A stretch of DNA of 64,000 bases. Source: Vibrio sp. RE88 (lineage in GTDB: Bacteria > Pseudomonadota > Gammaproteobacteria > Enterobacterales > Vibrionaceae). The DNA lies in NCBI RefSeq assembly GCF_013113835.1, contig NZ_VTYQ01000007.1, positions 62,001 through 126,000 of the forward strand, read 5' to 3'. Shown in pieces: positions 27,096 to 35,629 of the stretch. Position 1 is the stretch's first letter. Each line of letters opens with the position of its first letter. Made by a program: the position numbers and the translations under genes. The notes under the pieces were generated by a model that worked only from the letters and a program-made list of their open reading frames with translations, was not told the origin of the DNA and ran no database searches.

Positions 27096-27665
27096 ATGAG
27101 AAAATTGGTTCTAGCCGCGTCAATGGCCTTACTTACTGCGTGTGCCGCACCGCAACAAGAACAGATCAACTTTATGCCTCAGCCAGTTCTGAGCAATAGC
27201 GACATCGTAAAAGACGCAAGTTTCACTCTGACAAGTAAAGACGTACGTTCAGCTCAATATGTCGCACTAATAGATAGCGGCCGTTCAAACATCGAGCCAA
27301 TTCATTCTAAGCAAAATGTGCGTATTGCAATTGAAAACGCATTGCTGGAACAGTTCCAATCTCAAGGTTTCCGCAGCACTGTTAACAGTGAAAATTCAGT
27401 AAAGATTGAAGTGCAAGAAGCATTGGTTTCCGTCAAACACTCAGTGATGGAAAACGAGATGGATGGAAAAGTCGTCCTTGAAGTCACAGCAGAGACTCCT
27501 CAAGGTAAGCTAGTTAAGACTTACACAGGTACAGCGAAACGTACAGGCGCTTTAAGTGCTTCAAACGAAGAAATCGAAATCGTGCTTAATGATGTGATTA
27601 ATCTGGTTCTGAAAGAAGTCGCCAGCGACCGTGAATTGAAGAATTACATGCAGGAGCGCTTCTAA
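27096..27665 (+). CDS. yajG: YajG-family lipoprotein
   Basis: The start is set at ATG 27096, after AAAGGAAAT. The frame is open 14 codons upstream, but that would bury the signal peptide. The 189-residue protein has a lipobox (LLTACAAP) with the lipidated Cys near residue 16. Length and context (next to bolA, followed by ampG) match YajG, an outer-membrane-type lipoprotein of unknown function. The stop overlaps the next start (TAATG). Confidence 0.85.
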   Translation: MRKLVLAASMALLTACAAPQQEQINFMPQPVLSNSDIVKDASFTLTSKDVRSAQYVALIDSGRSNIEPIHSKQNVRIAIENALLEQFQSQGFRSTVNSENSVKIEVQEALVSVKHSVMENEMDGKVVLEVTAETPQGKLVKTYTGTAKRTGALSASNEEIEIVLNDVINLVLKEVASDRELKNYMQERF

Positions 27666-28210
27666 TGTGGAAAGTTGCTATTGCCTCACTGGCGTTAGTC
27701 AGCAATCTGGTATTTGCAGGCCCTAAAGTCGAATTTGAAACTACACTAGGTGCATTTACGATTGAACTCAATCAGGAAAAAGCCCCAGTAACAGTGGAGA
27801 ACTTCCTTAAGTATGTCAAAGACGGCAGCTATGTGGGTACCCAGTTCCACCGAGTGATTCCGGGCTTTATGGCGCAAGGCGGTGGTTTTGATCAAGATAT
27901 GAAGCAAAAACCAACTTACGCGCCTATTGAAAATGAAGCCTCTAATGGCCTGAAGAATGAAACGGCCACCGTTGCAATGGCAAGAACTAATAACCCTAAC
28001 TCTGCAACGCGCCAATTCTTTATCAACTATGTCGATAACAATTTTCTTGATTACGACCAGCGCCCGCCGGGTTACGCCGTGTTCGGTAAAGTCACCAAGG
28101 GTTTCGACGTAGTGCAACAAATGGCGAAAAAGCGCACCAAAACAGTCGGTCGCTACCGTGACGTTCCAGCAACACCTATAGTTGTGACGAAAGTGACTTT
28201 ACTCCCATAA
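27665..28210 (+). CDS. Periplasmic cyclophilin-type peptidyl-prolyl isomerase
   Basis: The 181-residue protein has a signal peptide (MWKVAIASLALVSNLVFA) and a full cyclophilin domain (VEFETTLGAFTIEL, FHRVIPGFMAQGGGF, ARTNNPNSATRQFFIN). It should catalyse proline cis-trans isomerisation in the periplasm, like PpiA. It is coupled to yajG by a one-base overlap. Confidence 0.9.
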   Translation: MWKVAIASLALVSNLVFAGPKVEFETTLGAFTIELNQEKAPVTVENFLKYVKDGSYVGTQFHRVIPGFMAQGGGFDQDMKQKPTYAPIENEASNGLKNETATVAMARTNNPNSATRQFFINYVDNNFLDYDQRPPGYAVFGKVTKGFDVVQQMAKKRTKTVGRYRDVPATPIVVTKVTLLP

Positions 28211-28213
28211 TCT

Positions 28214-28248
28214 AAAAAGGCTCCTACTTATCCAGTTGGAGCCTTTTC
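28214..28248 (+). terminator. Terminator after the cyclophilin gene
   Basis: AAAAGGCTCC pairs with GGAGCCTTTT. It separates yajG-ppi from ampG. Confidence 0.8.
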
Positions 28249-28305
28249 AATTCAACCTATTTTCCCTAACTTAACACTCACTATAAAACGAACAAGGAAG
28301 ACTTT

Positions 28306-29691
28306 ATGTCTGCCAACTCTCCTTCAATGTCTTGGCTAGAAACGATTCGTAGTTATTATGATAAACGCCTGCTATGGGTGTTTATGCTGGGTTGCTCGAG
28401 TGGCTTTCCATGGGTTTTGATCGGCTCCAACATGTCTGGTTGGCTAAAGGATGCTGGCTTAACGCGCGCTGCGATTGGCTACTTCGGCAGTGTTTTCGCG
28501 GTTTACGCGATTAATTTCTTGTGGGCACCACTCGTGGATCGGGTCAAACTTCCAGTTCTACACGCAGTACTAGGTCAACGCCGTAGTTGGATTTTTTTCT
28601 GTCAGTCACTGGTGCTGGTCAGCACTTTGTTTATTGCAGGTGTCGACCCGTCACAAAACTTGATGTTCACATCGATGTTGGCTCTGGGGATTGCAATTGC
28701 ATCTGCCACTCAGGATATCGCCATCGATGCATTCCGTATCGATACTTTCCCTAAATCCGATTCATCCAAGCTACCTCAAGCCTCAGCAATGGCGGTGATT
28801 GGCTGGTGGACTGGCTATTCACTACCGGGTTACGTTGCCTTCATCAATGCAGATTCCATCGGTTGGAACGGTGTTTACTATGGAATGGCGGCTATCGTCG
28901 GCATTTTGATGCTGTTTACTCTGCTAGTTGGTGAACCAACAACCAATCGTGAAGCACTGCAACAACAAGCGGAAGCTCGCCACAACAAAATCGTCGGTTC
29001 TAAAACAGCATCTTGGATAAGCGTAACTGTGGTTGAGCCTTTCCTCGACTTCTTTAAACGCAATGGCGTCAAAGTCGCAATAACTCTATTGCTGTTCGTC
29101 TTCCTGTTTAAGATTGGTGAAGCCTTCTTAGGTAGAATGTCCATCGCCTTCTATAAAGAAGTTGGCTTTAGCAATGAACAAATCGGCTATTACTCTAAGT
29201 TGATTGGATGGGGAGCAACCATACTCTTCACCTTAGTAGGCAGCATGTTTAACGTTCGCTTTGGCATCGTACGCGGCTTAATGATCGGCGGTATCGCAAT
29301 GGCGGGCAGTAACTTAATGTTTGCTTGGATTGCCTCTGTTGGGCCAAGTGAGCACTTGTTCCTCGCTACAATTATCGTCGATAACTTTACAACAGCATTC
29401 TCAACTGTTGCGTTTGTTTCCTTCCTCACGGTACTCACAGGCCAGGCCTTCTCCGCAACGCAATATGCCTTGCTGGCTTCTCTGGGGAATTTTGGGCGAA
29501 CAACGTTAGCTTCATTCAGTGGAGAGCTGGTTGACTTCCTGAACGATTGGTCGCTGTTCTTTATCATCACTTCACTAATGGTCATTCCAAGCTTAATTAT
29601 GCTCTATTCACTGCGTCATTACTTCACCGACCTTTTGAATAAAGCCAAAGAGCGAGATGAAGAAGAAGCAAAAGAAGTCAAATCCTCGTAA
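28306..29691 (+). CDS. ampG: AmpG muropeptide permease (MFS)
   Basis: The 461-residue inner-membrane transporter has about 12-14 hydrophobic segments. It carries AmpG motifs near the N-terminus (LGCSSGFPWVLIGSNMSGWL) and the SATQDIAIDAFRID stretch. It imports GlcNAc-anhydromuropeptides for cell-wall recycling and can feed beta-lactamase induction. A good Shine-Dalgarno (AAGGAAG) precedes the ATG. Its place after bolA/yajG is the usual one. Confidence 0.93.
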   Translation: MSANSPSMSWLETIRSYYDKRLLWVFMLGCSSGFPWVLIGSNMSGWLKDAGLTRAAIGYFGSVFAVYAINFLWAPLVDRVKLPVLHAVLGQRRSWIFFCQSLVLVSTLFIAGVDPSQNLMFTSMLALGIAIASATQDIAIDAFRIDTFPKSDSSKLPQASAMAVIGWWTGYSLPGYVAFINADSIGWNGVYYGMAAIVGILMLFTLLVGEPTTNREALQQQAEARHNKIVGSKTASWISVTVVEPFLDFFKRNGVKVAITLLLFVFLFKIGEAFLGRMSIAFYKEVGFSNEQIGYYSKLIGWGATILFTLVGSMFNVRFGIVRGLMIGGIAMAGSNLMFAWIASVGPSEHLFLATIIVDNFTTAFSTVAFVSFLTVLTGQAFSATQYALLASLGNFGRTTLASFSGELVDFLNDWSLFFIITSLMVIPSLIMLYSLRHYFTDLLNKAKERDEEEAKEVKSS

Positions 29692-29697
29692 AAAAGA

Positions 29698-29726
29698 AAG
29701 GCTTGGCAAATGCCAAGCCTTTTTAC
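29698..29726. terminator. Bidirectional terminator between ampG and chrR
   Basis: AAAGGCTTGGCA pairs with TGCCAAGCCTTT, with A- and T-runs on the two sides. The genes are convergent. Confidence 0.85.
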
Positions 29727-29739
29727 TTTAAAGTCATTC

Positions 29740-30402
29740 TTATGGATACATACCTTTACCAAATAGGTTAAAGATACGCGCAACACCTTGGGTGAAAATC
29801 ATTGGTTCTGTCAACACGGTAAGACACAAACAGTCCTCTCCTTTTTGCGTGTAAGGACTGTGTTTAATTGAAGCGTCTTTAACGAGGTAATCCCCTGCTT
29901 CATAATGACCGTCTTCATCACTAAACCCACCATGCAGTATCAATGTAGACTCGACTCCCTTGTGCGTATGCTGAGGTATCTTCACATCTTCTGAAATGTA
30001 CATTAGATTCACTCTAACGCTATCGCCAATGTCGATTGGTGCACTATATACCTTGCCGCCATAGCTTTTCCAATCTCCTAACTTGTCTCGGAATCGAGAT
30101 AGAGAAAGTGGCAACTGAAATGTTTTACCGTTGACTTCAATGCTTGTTGGTTTTCTGATTGGTCGGGCGCTTTCTGGAGCAGGTTCAGTCTGCAAGATAT
30201 CGTTCAACATATCGTCGAAGTTGTTATCATCGAAAGCAACAAGCGACACTAACGCTTCACCATAACGACTCTCCAGCTCTTGGACCTGTTTTTTACAAGT
30301 AGGGCAGCTCTCCAAATGAGTGGCAACAGTAAAACCATCGACTGCATCCAGGCTGCCTTCAACATAAGCCTGTAACATATGCTGGTTTGGATGATAGCTC
30401 AT
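29740..30402 (-). CDS. chrR: ChrR anti-sigma factor (zinc, cupin)
   Basis: The 220-residue protein has a zinc-binding anti-sigma domain with ligands His4, His29, Cys33 and Cys36, the same spacing as in Rhodobacter ChrR. A C-terminal cupin (about 105-215, HTHKGVESTLILHGG) follows. ChrR holds the ECF sigma inactive and releases it on singlet oxygen. It overlaps the sigma gene (ATGA), so the two should be made in balanced amounts. Confidence 0.92.
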   Translation of the reverse strand: MSYHPNQHMLQAYVEGSLDAVDGFTVATHLESCPTCKKQVQELESRYGEALVSLVAFDDNNFDDMLNDILQTEPAPESARPIRKPTSIEVNGKTFQLPLSLSRFRDKLGDWKSYGGKVYSAPIDIGDSVRVNLMYISEDVKIPQHTHKGVESTLILHGGFSDEDGHYEAGDYLVKDASIKHSPYTQKGEDCLCLTVLTEPMIFTQGVARIFNLFGKGMYP

Positions 30403-30983
30403 AACCTTTCTACCTCTATTGAATGACGCAACTTCTCAACTGCAAGTCTCAGCCTAGATTTCACTGTTCCGACTGGAATATCGTACATATCCGCTACCTG
30501 CTGATGTGGAAGTTCCTCCAGATATACTGCTTGAACAACTTTTTTCTGGGCGTCAGGAAGGACATCTAAAAATTTTACGACCTGATCCTTAAGCATTTCT
30601 TGTTCAGGCGCATAGTGCTCAACTAAGTCTGGCGGACAGTAATCGTTTGGCCATATATCTTCAGAATGGATGTGTAAATCTTTACCACGCTGCTTTCGAA
30701 GAGTATCGAAACATAGGTTACGAGCAATTGTATAGATCCAAGTCGACAGCGAACTTTTCGAGCCATCGAATAGATGACTTTTTTGCCATACCGTCGTCAT
30801 TGTTTCTTGCACTAGCTCTAACGCCACTTGCTCGTTACCCATGTGCTTGTAGGTAAACTGTTTCAAACGTGGTGCAAAATGCCTGAAGACCAACGCGTAA
30901 GATGATTTGTCTTTATCTTTAACTTTCTCCATACAGAGCAGCCAGTCTTGTTTTGCAAAAGATTCCGTGTCCGTAGAAGCCAT
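30399..30983 (-). CDS. ECF11-type RNA polymerase sigma factor (RpoE-like)
   Basis: The 194-residue ECF sigma factor has region 2 (ALELVQETMTTVWQKSHLF and WIYTIARNLCFDTLR) and region 4 (YLEELPHQQVADMYDIPVGT, a helix-turn-helix). Coupling to ChrR puts it in the ECF11 group, which drives the singlet-oxygen response. It is not the envelope-stress RpoE with RseA. A TGATCC-N16-CGTA promoter lies 30-60 bp upstream, so it should activate itself. Confidence 0.92.
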   Translation of the reverse strand: MASTDTESFAKQDWLLCMEKVKDKDKSSYALVFRHFAPRLKQFTYKHMGNEQVALELVQETMTTVWQKSHLFDGSKSSLSTWIYTIARNLCFDTLRKQRGKDLHIHSEDIWPNDYCPPDLVEHYAPEQEMLKDQVVKFLDVLPDAQKKVVQAVYLEELPHQQVADMYDIPVGTVKSRLRLAVEKLRHSIEVERL

Positions 30984-31014
30984 GTTCAGGTCCTTGTCAG
31001 CACTTTTGGATTTT

Positions 31015-31040
31015 TACGTACGAAAGAAGTGAATGGATCA
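31015..31040 (-). promoter_or_regulatory. ECF11-type promoter of the sigma-chrR operon
   Basis: The minus strand carries TGATC (31036-31040) and CGTA (31015-31018), 17 bp apart, as in the known ECF11 recognition pattern TGATC...CGTA. It begins 10 bp past the stop of the upstream LON-domain gene. Confidence 0.75.
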
Positions 31041-31050
31041 CTCTGTAAGT

Positions 31051-31620
31051 TTAGCTTTCAATCGATCGAGAGAGAAATTCTATTGCTTCATTGCAATCTT
31101 TTTGTCTCAGGAGAAAATCAAACTGATGCTGAGGAACGGGAAGTAGCTCAAGCCAACGCTGGCTCACCCAGCTTGCATCGTCAAAGAAGCGTTGGTCGTA
31201 CAATTCTCCAAGTTGAGGGAACTGCTTGTAAACGGTACGCAATTGATCGCTCAAATATTTGTGCTGCTCAGACAATCGAGAAAATTCCCAGCTTGTCCGC
31301 CATTCGACACGCGCTTTTCGCAACCCATCGAATTCCGTTCTAACTCTCTTTATTTCAAAGCATCTAAGTCCAACAACTGTCACCCCTAAAAACCCGTCTT
31401 CCAGCAATTCAAAGTCGACTATCTTAGCTAGCGATCCAACCGACGACAGTCGAGGAATGGAGGACAACTCATCATGCTCAACTAAGCATATACCGAACGT
31501 ACCATCGGACAGACTCGCTTCTTTTATTAGTCTTTTGTACCTAGGCTCAAAAATTCGGAGCTTCATTTTCCCTTCAGGGAGAAGAATTGAACCTAGAGGA
31601 AACAGCATAATCTCAGACAC
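31051..31620 (-). CDS. LON N-terminal substrate-binding domain protein
   Basis: The 189-residue cytosolic protein consists of a Lon N-terminal-type domain (MLFPLGSILLPEGKMKLRIFEPRY... FGICLVEHDEL) plus a helical tail. It has no AAA+ or protease part. The start is taken as GTG at 31618-31620, with AGGGTGAT before it; an ATG four codons in is the alternative. It lies directly upstream of the ECF sigma gene and has its own ECF11-type promoter, so it is probably part of the singlet-oxygen regulon. A role in recognising damaged proteins is a guess. Confidence 0.82.
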   Translation of the reverse strand: MSEIMLFPLGSILLPEGKMKLRIFEPRYKRLIKEASLSDGTFGICLVEHDELSSIPRLSSVGSLAKIVDFELLEDGFLGVTVVGLRCFEIKRVRTEFDGLRKARVEWRTSWEFSRLSEQHKYLSDQLRTVYKQFPQLGELYDQRFFDDASWVSQRWLELLPVPQHQFDFLLRQKDCNEAIEFLSRSIES

Positions 31621-31652
31621 TATTAATCACCCTTAATCAGTTTAAAATTAAT

Positions 31653-31677
31653 TACGTGAAAAGTGAGAGTTCGATCA
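31653..31677 (-). promoter_or_regulatory. ECF11-type promoter of the LON-domain gene
   Basis: The minus strand carries TGATC (31673-31677) and CGTA (31653-31656), 16 bp apart, ending about 33 bp before the GTG start. It is the same pattern as the promoter in front of the sigma gene. Confidence 0.68.
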
Positions 31678-31718
31678 ATCACCAAACGTGTTGATTATTT
31701 GACAAGCATAAAAATCAG

Positions 31719-31732
31719 CGCAAGCGCTTGCG
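31719..31732. promoter_or_regulatory. LacI-family operator candidate upstream of ompK
   Basis: CGCAAGCGCTTGCG is a perfect 14-bp palindrome with a central CG. It differs from the PurR core CGCAAACGTTTGCG only at two central positions. It lies about 230 bp before ompK. A LacI-family regulator of nucleoside or purine genes (PurR or CytR like) is the likeliest reader. No gene other than the listed sites is seen in the 344-bp gap. Confidence 0.5.
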
Positions 31733-31964
31733 TAAACGATACCCATATCACTTTCTGTGCAAAAAAATTATAGTTCCGTTACATTCCTGAAAAATGATCG
31801 TTAATGAGATCTCAGTCACTAGTTTTATGTATTTTTACACTCCGTATCACTATTAATTGAGATTTTTATCGTTATTATGCGCTCCAGTAAAAGCACAACA
31901 CAGATTGTGCAACAACGGCTATATGAATAAGTTTTGGTATTGAATAAACATAGAGAGTCCCACT

Positions 31965-32747
31965 ATGCGTAAATCACTTTTAGCTCTTGGTGTTGTAGCA
32001 GCAATGTCTGCACCTGCGATGGCAGCTGATTACTCCGACGGCGATATCCACAAGAACGATTACAAATGGATGCAGTTCAACCTAATGGGTGCATTCAACG
32101 AAAAACCAGGTAACTCAACGCACGATTACCTTGAAATGGAATTTGGTGGTCGCTCTGGTCTATTCGACCTATACGGCTACGTAGACGTATTTAACCTAAC
32201 TTCAGATCCAGGCAGCGACAAAGCTGGGAAAGAAAAGATCTTTATGAAGTTTGCACCGCGTATGTCTCTAGATGCACTTACTGGTAAAGACCTATCTTTC
32301 GGTCCTGTTCAAGAGCTATACGTTTCTACACTTATGGAATGGGGCGGTAACTCAGGTGTAAACACTCAGAAAGCAGGTATTGGCTCTGACGTAAACGTTC
32401 CATGGTTTGGCAAAGTCGGCCTGAACCTATACGGTACTTACGATTCGAACAAAAAAGACTGGAATGGTTTTCAAGTTTCGACCAACTGGTTCAAGCCTTT
32501 CTACTTCTTCGAAAATGGTTCATTCATTTCTTACCAAGGTTACATTGATTACCAATTTGGCATGAAGAGTGAGTACTCTACGTCAAAAACTGGCGGTGCA
32601 ATGTTTAACGGTATCTACTGGCACTCAGATCGCTTTGCTGTTGGTTACGGCCTAAAACTTTACCAAGATGTTTATGGTATCGAAGACACTCCGGGCTTCC
32701 GTTCATCAGGTGCAACTAACTACCTAGCGGTTACTTACAAGTTCTAA
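31965..32747 (+). CDS. ompK: OmpK, Tsx-family nucleoside channel porin
   Basis: The 260-residue outer-membrane protein has a signal peptide (MRKSLLALGVVAAMSAPAMA) and a beta-barrel pattern ending in aromatic ...AVTYKF, the outer-membrane insertion signal. It belongs to the Tsx family of nucleoside channels. In vibrios this protein is called OmpK and serves as receptor for the broad-host phage KVP40. It stands alone and ends at a UUCG-capped terminator. A nucleoside role fits the deo and nupC genes further on. Confidence 0.92.
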   Translation: MRKSLLALGVVAAMSAPAMAADYSDGDIHKNDYKWMQFNLMGAFNEKPGNSTHDYLEMEFGGRSGLFDLYGYVDVFNLTSDPGSDKAGKEKIFMKFAPRMSLDALTGKDLSFGPVQELYVSTLMEWGGNSGVNTQKAGIGSDVNVPWFGKVGLNLYGTYDSNKKDWNGFQVSTNWFKPFYFFENGSFISYQGYIDYQFGMKSEYSTSKTGGAMFNGIYWHSDRFAVGYGLKLYQDVYGIEDTPGFRSSGATNYLAVTYKF

Positions 32748-32773
32748 GCCACTAAAAGAACTTCATTGCCTTC

Positions 32774-32802
32774 AAAATGGTACCTTCGGGTACCATTTTT
32801 TA
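32774..32802 (+). terminator. Terminator after ompK
   Basis: AAAATGGTACC-TTCG-GGTACCATTTT has a perfect stem with a stable UUCG-type loop and a T-run. Confidence 0.9.
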
Positions 32803-32861
32803 TTTGCTTTCGCCCAAACGGTGATTATCCTTGTGGGAAATTATCTGTTTGGCAAATCAGT

Positions 32862-33752
32862 GTGAATATCGTCATTCTTGGCCCCGGTGCTATTGGTACG
32901 CTATGGGCAACTAAACTCTCGCTTTCAGGTCACAATATCGCTGTGTGGTCTACCTCAACAGATCGCCATCTGAGTCTACGGCTTGATGAATTACAGACGA
33001 TTCAATTCGATAACCGAAATATCGCTTCTATTGAGCAGGCTGACTTATTGCTAGTCACAGTAAAAGCGTGGCAAGTTGAGAACGCACTTGAGCCATTAAA
33101 AGCGCATATTGCTCAAGAAACCATGATTACCCTGATGCACAATGGCATGGGGACCGCAGACTGGGTTTACGATACTTTTCCTGGCAACCCTTTGCTCCTT
33201 GCGACAACCACTCATGGCGCCTATAAGCCCACTAAACACCAAGTCATCCACACTGGCTTGGGCTTAACCCAAATAGGTGGTGTCAATCGTTCGGGGAAAC
33301 AATGCCACTTTCTCCAACCAGTTTTGCAGCATGCGCTTCCAGAAGTCACTTGGTGTGACAATATTGAGCATGCTTTATGGTCTAAGCTGGCCGTCAACTG
33401 CGCAATCAACCCCTTAACGGCTATTTTCCAAGTTAAGAACGGTGAGTTGGCTTCCGAGCAATATAAAAACCAACTTACCAATGTCATCGAAGAAGTCTTT
33501 CAAGTAATGAGCGCCTGCTCCATCCCTGTCGAGAAGTCCACGTTGGAATCGACGGTTCAGCAAGTGATCAGTGCCACTGCCGAAAACTTCTCTTCAATGA
33601 GGCAAGACATTCACTATCAACGCAAAACTGAAATTGATTTTATTACCGGTTACTTGCTGAAACAGGCTAAAATTCACAATATTCAAGCCCCTGAAAATCA
33701 AGCTCTCTATACCCAGATCCATCACATCGAACAAAGCTGGAAATCACAATGA
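32862..33752 (+). CDS. panE: 2-dehydropantoate 2-reductase
   Basis: The 296-residue NADPH-dependent reductase makes pantoate for coenzyme A. I place the start at GTG 32862, because the Rossmann motif ILGPGAIGTLWA follows at once. The longer open frame starts inside the ompK terminator. The catalytic Lys lies in LWSKLAVNCAINPLTA. A typical panE-yajL order follows, with an ATGA overlap. Confidence 0.92.
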   Translation: MNIVILGPGAIGTLWATKLSLSGHNIAVWSTSTDRHLSLRLDELQTIQFDNRNIASIEQADLLLVTVKAWQVENALEPLKAHIAQETMITLMHNGMGTADWVYDTFPGNPLLLATTTHGAYKPTKHQVIHTGLGLTQIGGVNRSGKQCHFLQPVLQHALPEVTWCDNIEHALWSKLAVNCAINPLTAIFQVKNGELASEQYKNQLTNVIEEVFQVMSACSIPVEKSTLESTVQQVISATAENFSSMRQDIHYQRKTEIDFITGYLLKQAKIHNIQAPENQALYTQIHHIEQSWKSQ

Positions 33753-34357
33753 ATAAAAAAGTACTGGTCCCGATTGCACCGGGTACGGAAGAAATGGAAG
33801 CCGTCACCATCATCGACATGATGGTACGAGCTGGCTACGACGTGACTGTGGCCAGTGCTGATTTTGCTGGCCAACTGACAATGAAAGCTTCCAGAGGCGT
33901 TACGCTCACTGCTGATTGTAAACTCGTCGATATCGCCGATGACGAATTCGATGCAGTGATCTTGCCTGGTGGCGTTGGCGGAGCGGAAACCTTTCGCGAC
34001 AGCACGGTGTTAGTTGAGATTGTTCGCCAACAAATGTACGAAGGGAAGCTGGTTGCTGCGATATGCGCCGCACCAGCGTTGGTACTGGCTCACCATAAGC
34101 TTTACCCTGACGCTTTAATGACCTGCCATCCTAGTTTTGAATCTCATATCAGTAAGGAAAATTGGCGAGTTAAACGCGTCACTTACGATATTAATCACAA
34201 CTTGTTGACCAGCCAAGGCCCCGGTACTGCACTAGAATTTGCGATGGAAATCATCATTAACCTTTCAGGAAAAGAACACGCTTGGACGGTTGCCGAACCT
34301 ATGGTGACGATCCCAACCCTGCAATATCACAAGCTGGGTGGCCTTGAGTCATGCTAG
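33749..34357 (+). CDS. yajL: DJ-1/PfpI-family protein YajL
   Basis: The 202-residue DJ-1 superfamily protein has the reactive Cys in VAAICAAPALVL and the N-terminal Glu in PGTEEMEAV. YajL has been described as an oxidative-stress chaperone and as a protein deglycase, the latter being disputed. It overlaps panE at its start and csdA at its end, so the three form one translationally coupled operon. Confidence 0.9.
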   Translation: MNKKVLVPIAPGTEEMEAVTIIDMMVRAGYDVTVASADFAGQLTMKASRGVTLTADCKLVDIADDEFDAVILPGGVGGAETFRDSTVLVEIVRQQMYEGKLVAAICAAPALVLAHHKLYPDALMTCHPSFESHISKENWRVKRVTYDINHNLLTSQGPGTALEFAMEIIINLSGKEHAWTVAEPMVTIPTLQYHKLGGLESC

Positions 34358-35562
34358 ATGTTCATGCCATCCGTTCACAGTTTCCTGCATTAACTCAAAA
34401 CGTTAATGGGGAACAACTGGTGTATCTCGATAGTGCAGCGACGACACAAAAACCTGATTGCGTTATCAATGCGATTTCAGACTACTATCGCTCTCAAAAC
34501 GCCAATGTTCATCGTGGTAGTCACAGTCTGACTGCACAAGCAACCAGCCACTTTGAAACCGCTCGTCAAACCGTCGCAACCTTCATCGGCGCGGAGAGCA
34601 GTAAAGAAATCATCTGGACACGCGGAGCGACAGAAGCGCTTAACCTAATCGCACAAACCCATGCTCGTAACACACTACAGCCCGGTGATGAAATGCTGGT
34701 TAGTGAAATGGAACACCACGCCAATATCGTACCTTGGCAAATCGTTGCAGAGCAGACTGGAGCAAAAGTCATCAAAGTGCCAATGACCGACGATTGCCAA
34801 TGGGATATGAAGGCGTTTTCAGCTTTGCTATCCGATAAAACCAAACTGGTGTCGCTGGCTCATATCACCAACGTGACGGGAACACGTCTACCGATTGAGT
34901 CGGTGATAGCTCAAGCGCATCAAGTCGGAGCGACAGTAGTTGTCGATGGTGCTCAAGGCATTGTTCATGAAGCTGTTGACGTAAAAACGTTAGATGCGGA
35001 CTTTTATGTTTTCTCTGGTCATAAACTCTACGCACCTGCGGGTATTGGCGTTTTATATGGAAAATTGTCGCTGCTTGATGCTATGCCTCCGTGGCACGGC
35101 GGAGGGAAAATGGTCGAAAAGGTGTCGTTTTCTGGAACCACTTTCAGCGAATTGCCTGGCAAGTTCGAGGCTGGCACACCCAATGTGGCAGGTGCGATTG
35201 CCTTAGCCACGGCGATAAACTGGTATCAGAGTTTTGAGCATACCGATGTAGAGAGTCATATTCATAGTCTGGTTCAGGACGCTTATCAAAGACTATCTAA
35301 AATCGAAGACATTAGAGTGTTAGGCTATCAAGCCAATGCTTCTGTGCTGTCGTTTATCATTGATGGTGTGCACCACCAAGATCTCGCAACATTACTTGAT
35401 CAACAAGGCGTTGCCGTTCGTGCTGGTCACCACTGTGCTCACCCTCTAATGGACGCACTGGGAGTTAAAGGCACCGTGCGCGCTTCCTTTGCCATCTACA
35501 ATACACAGCAAGACGTGGACAGGCTGATCGCCGCCGTAGAGAAAGCCGCGGATATGCTTTAG
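34351..35562 (+). CDS. csdA: Class II cysteine desulfurase (CsdA/SufS type)
   Basis: The 403-residue PLP enzyme has the Schiff-base Lys in FSGHKLYAPAGIG and the catalytic Cys in RAGHHCAHPLMD. It removes sulfur from cysteine for Fe-S cluster or other sulfur delivery. No suf genes are adjacent, which favours CsdA over SufS. No csdE is seen next to it either. It starts 7 bp inside yajL. Confidence 0.85.
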   Translation: MLDVHAIRSQFPALTQNVNGEQLVYLDSAATTQKPDCVINAISDYYRSQNANVHRGSHSLTAQATSHFETARQTVATFIGAESSKEIIWTRGATEALNLIAQTHARNTLQPGDEMLVSEMEHHANIVPWQIVAEQTGAKVIKVPMTDDCQWDMKAFSALLSDKTKLVSLAHITNVTGTRLPIESVIAQAHQVGATVVVDGAQGIVHEAVDVKTLDADFYVFSGHKLYAPAGIGVLYGKLSLLDAMPPWHGGGKMVEKVSFSGTTFSELPGKFEAGTPNVAGAIALATAINWYQSFEHTDVESHIHSLVQDAYQRLSKIEDIRVLGYQANASVLSFIIDGVHHQDLATLLDQQGVAVRAGHHCAHPLMDALGVKGTVRASFAIYNTQQDVDRLIAAVEKAADML

Positions 35563-35572
35563 TAAGAAATAG

Positions 35573-35606
35573 AAAAGGGTTGACGATAAACGCCAACCCT
35601 TTTTAA
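35573..35606. terminator. Bidirectional terminator between csdA and radA
   Basis: AAAAGGGTTG pairs with CAACCCTTTT. The genes are convergent. Confidence 0.85.
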
Positions 35607-35629
35607 AAGACTATAAATATAATCCGAGC

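Noticed and set aside
31621..31964. Possible small RNA between the LON gene and ompK
   Set aside because: No terminator hairpin with a T-run on either strand, and no clear promoter-terminator pair.
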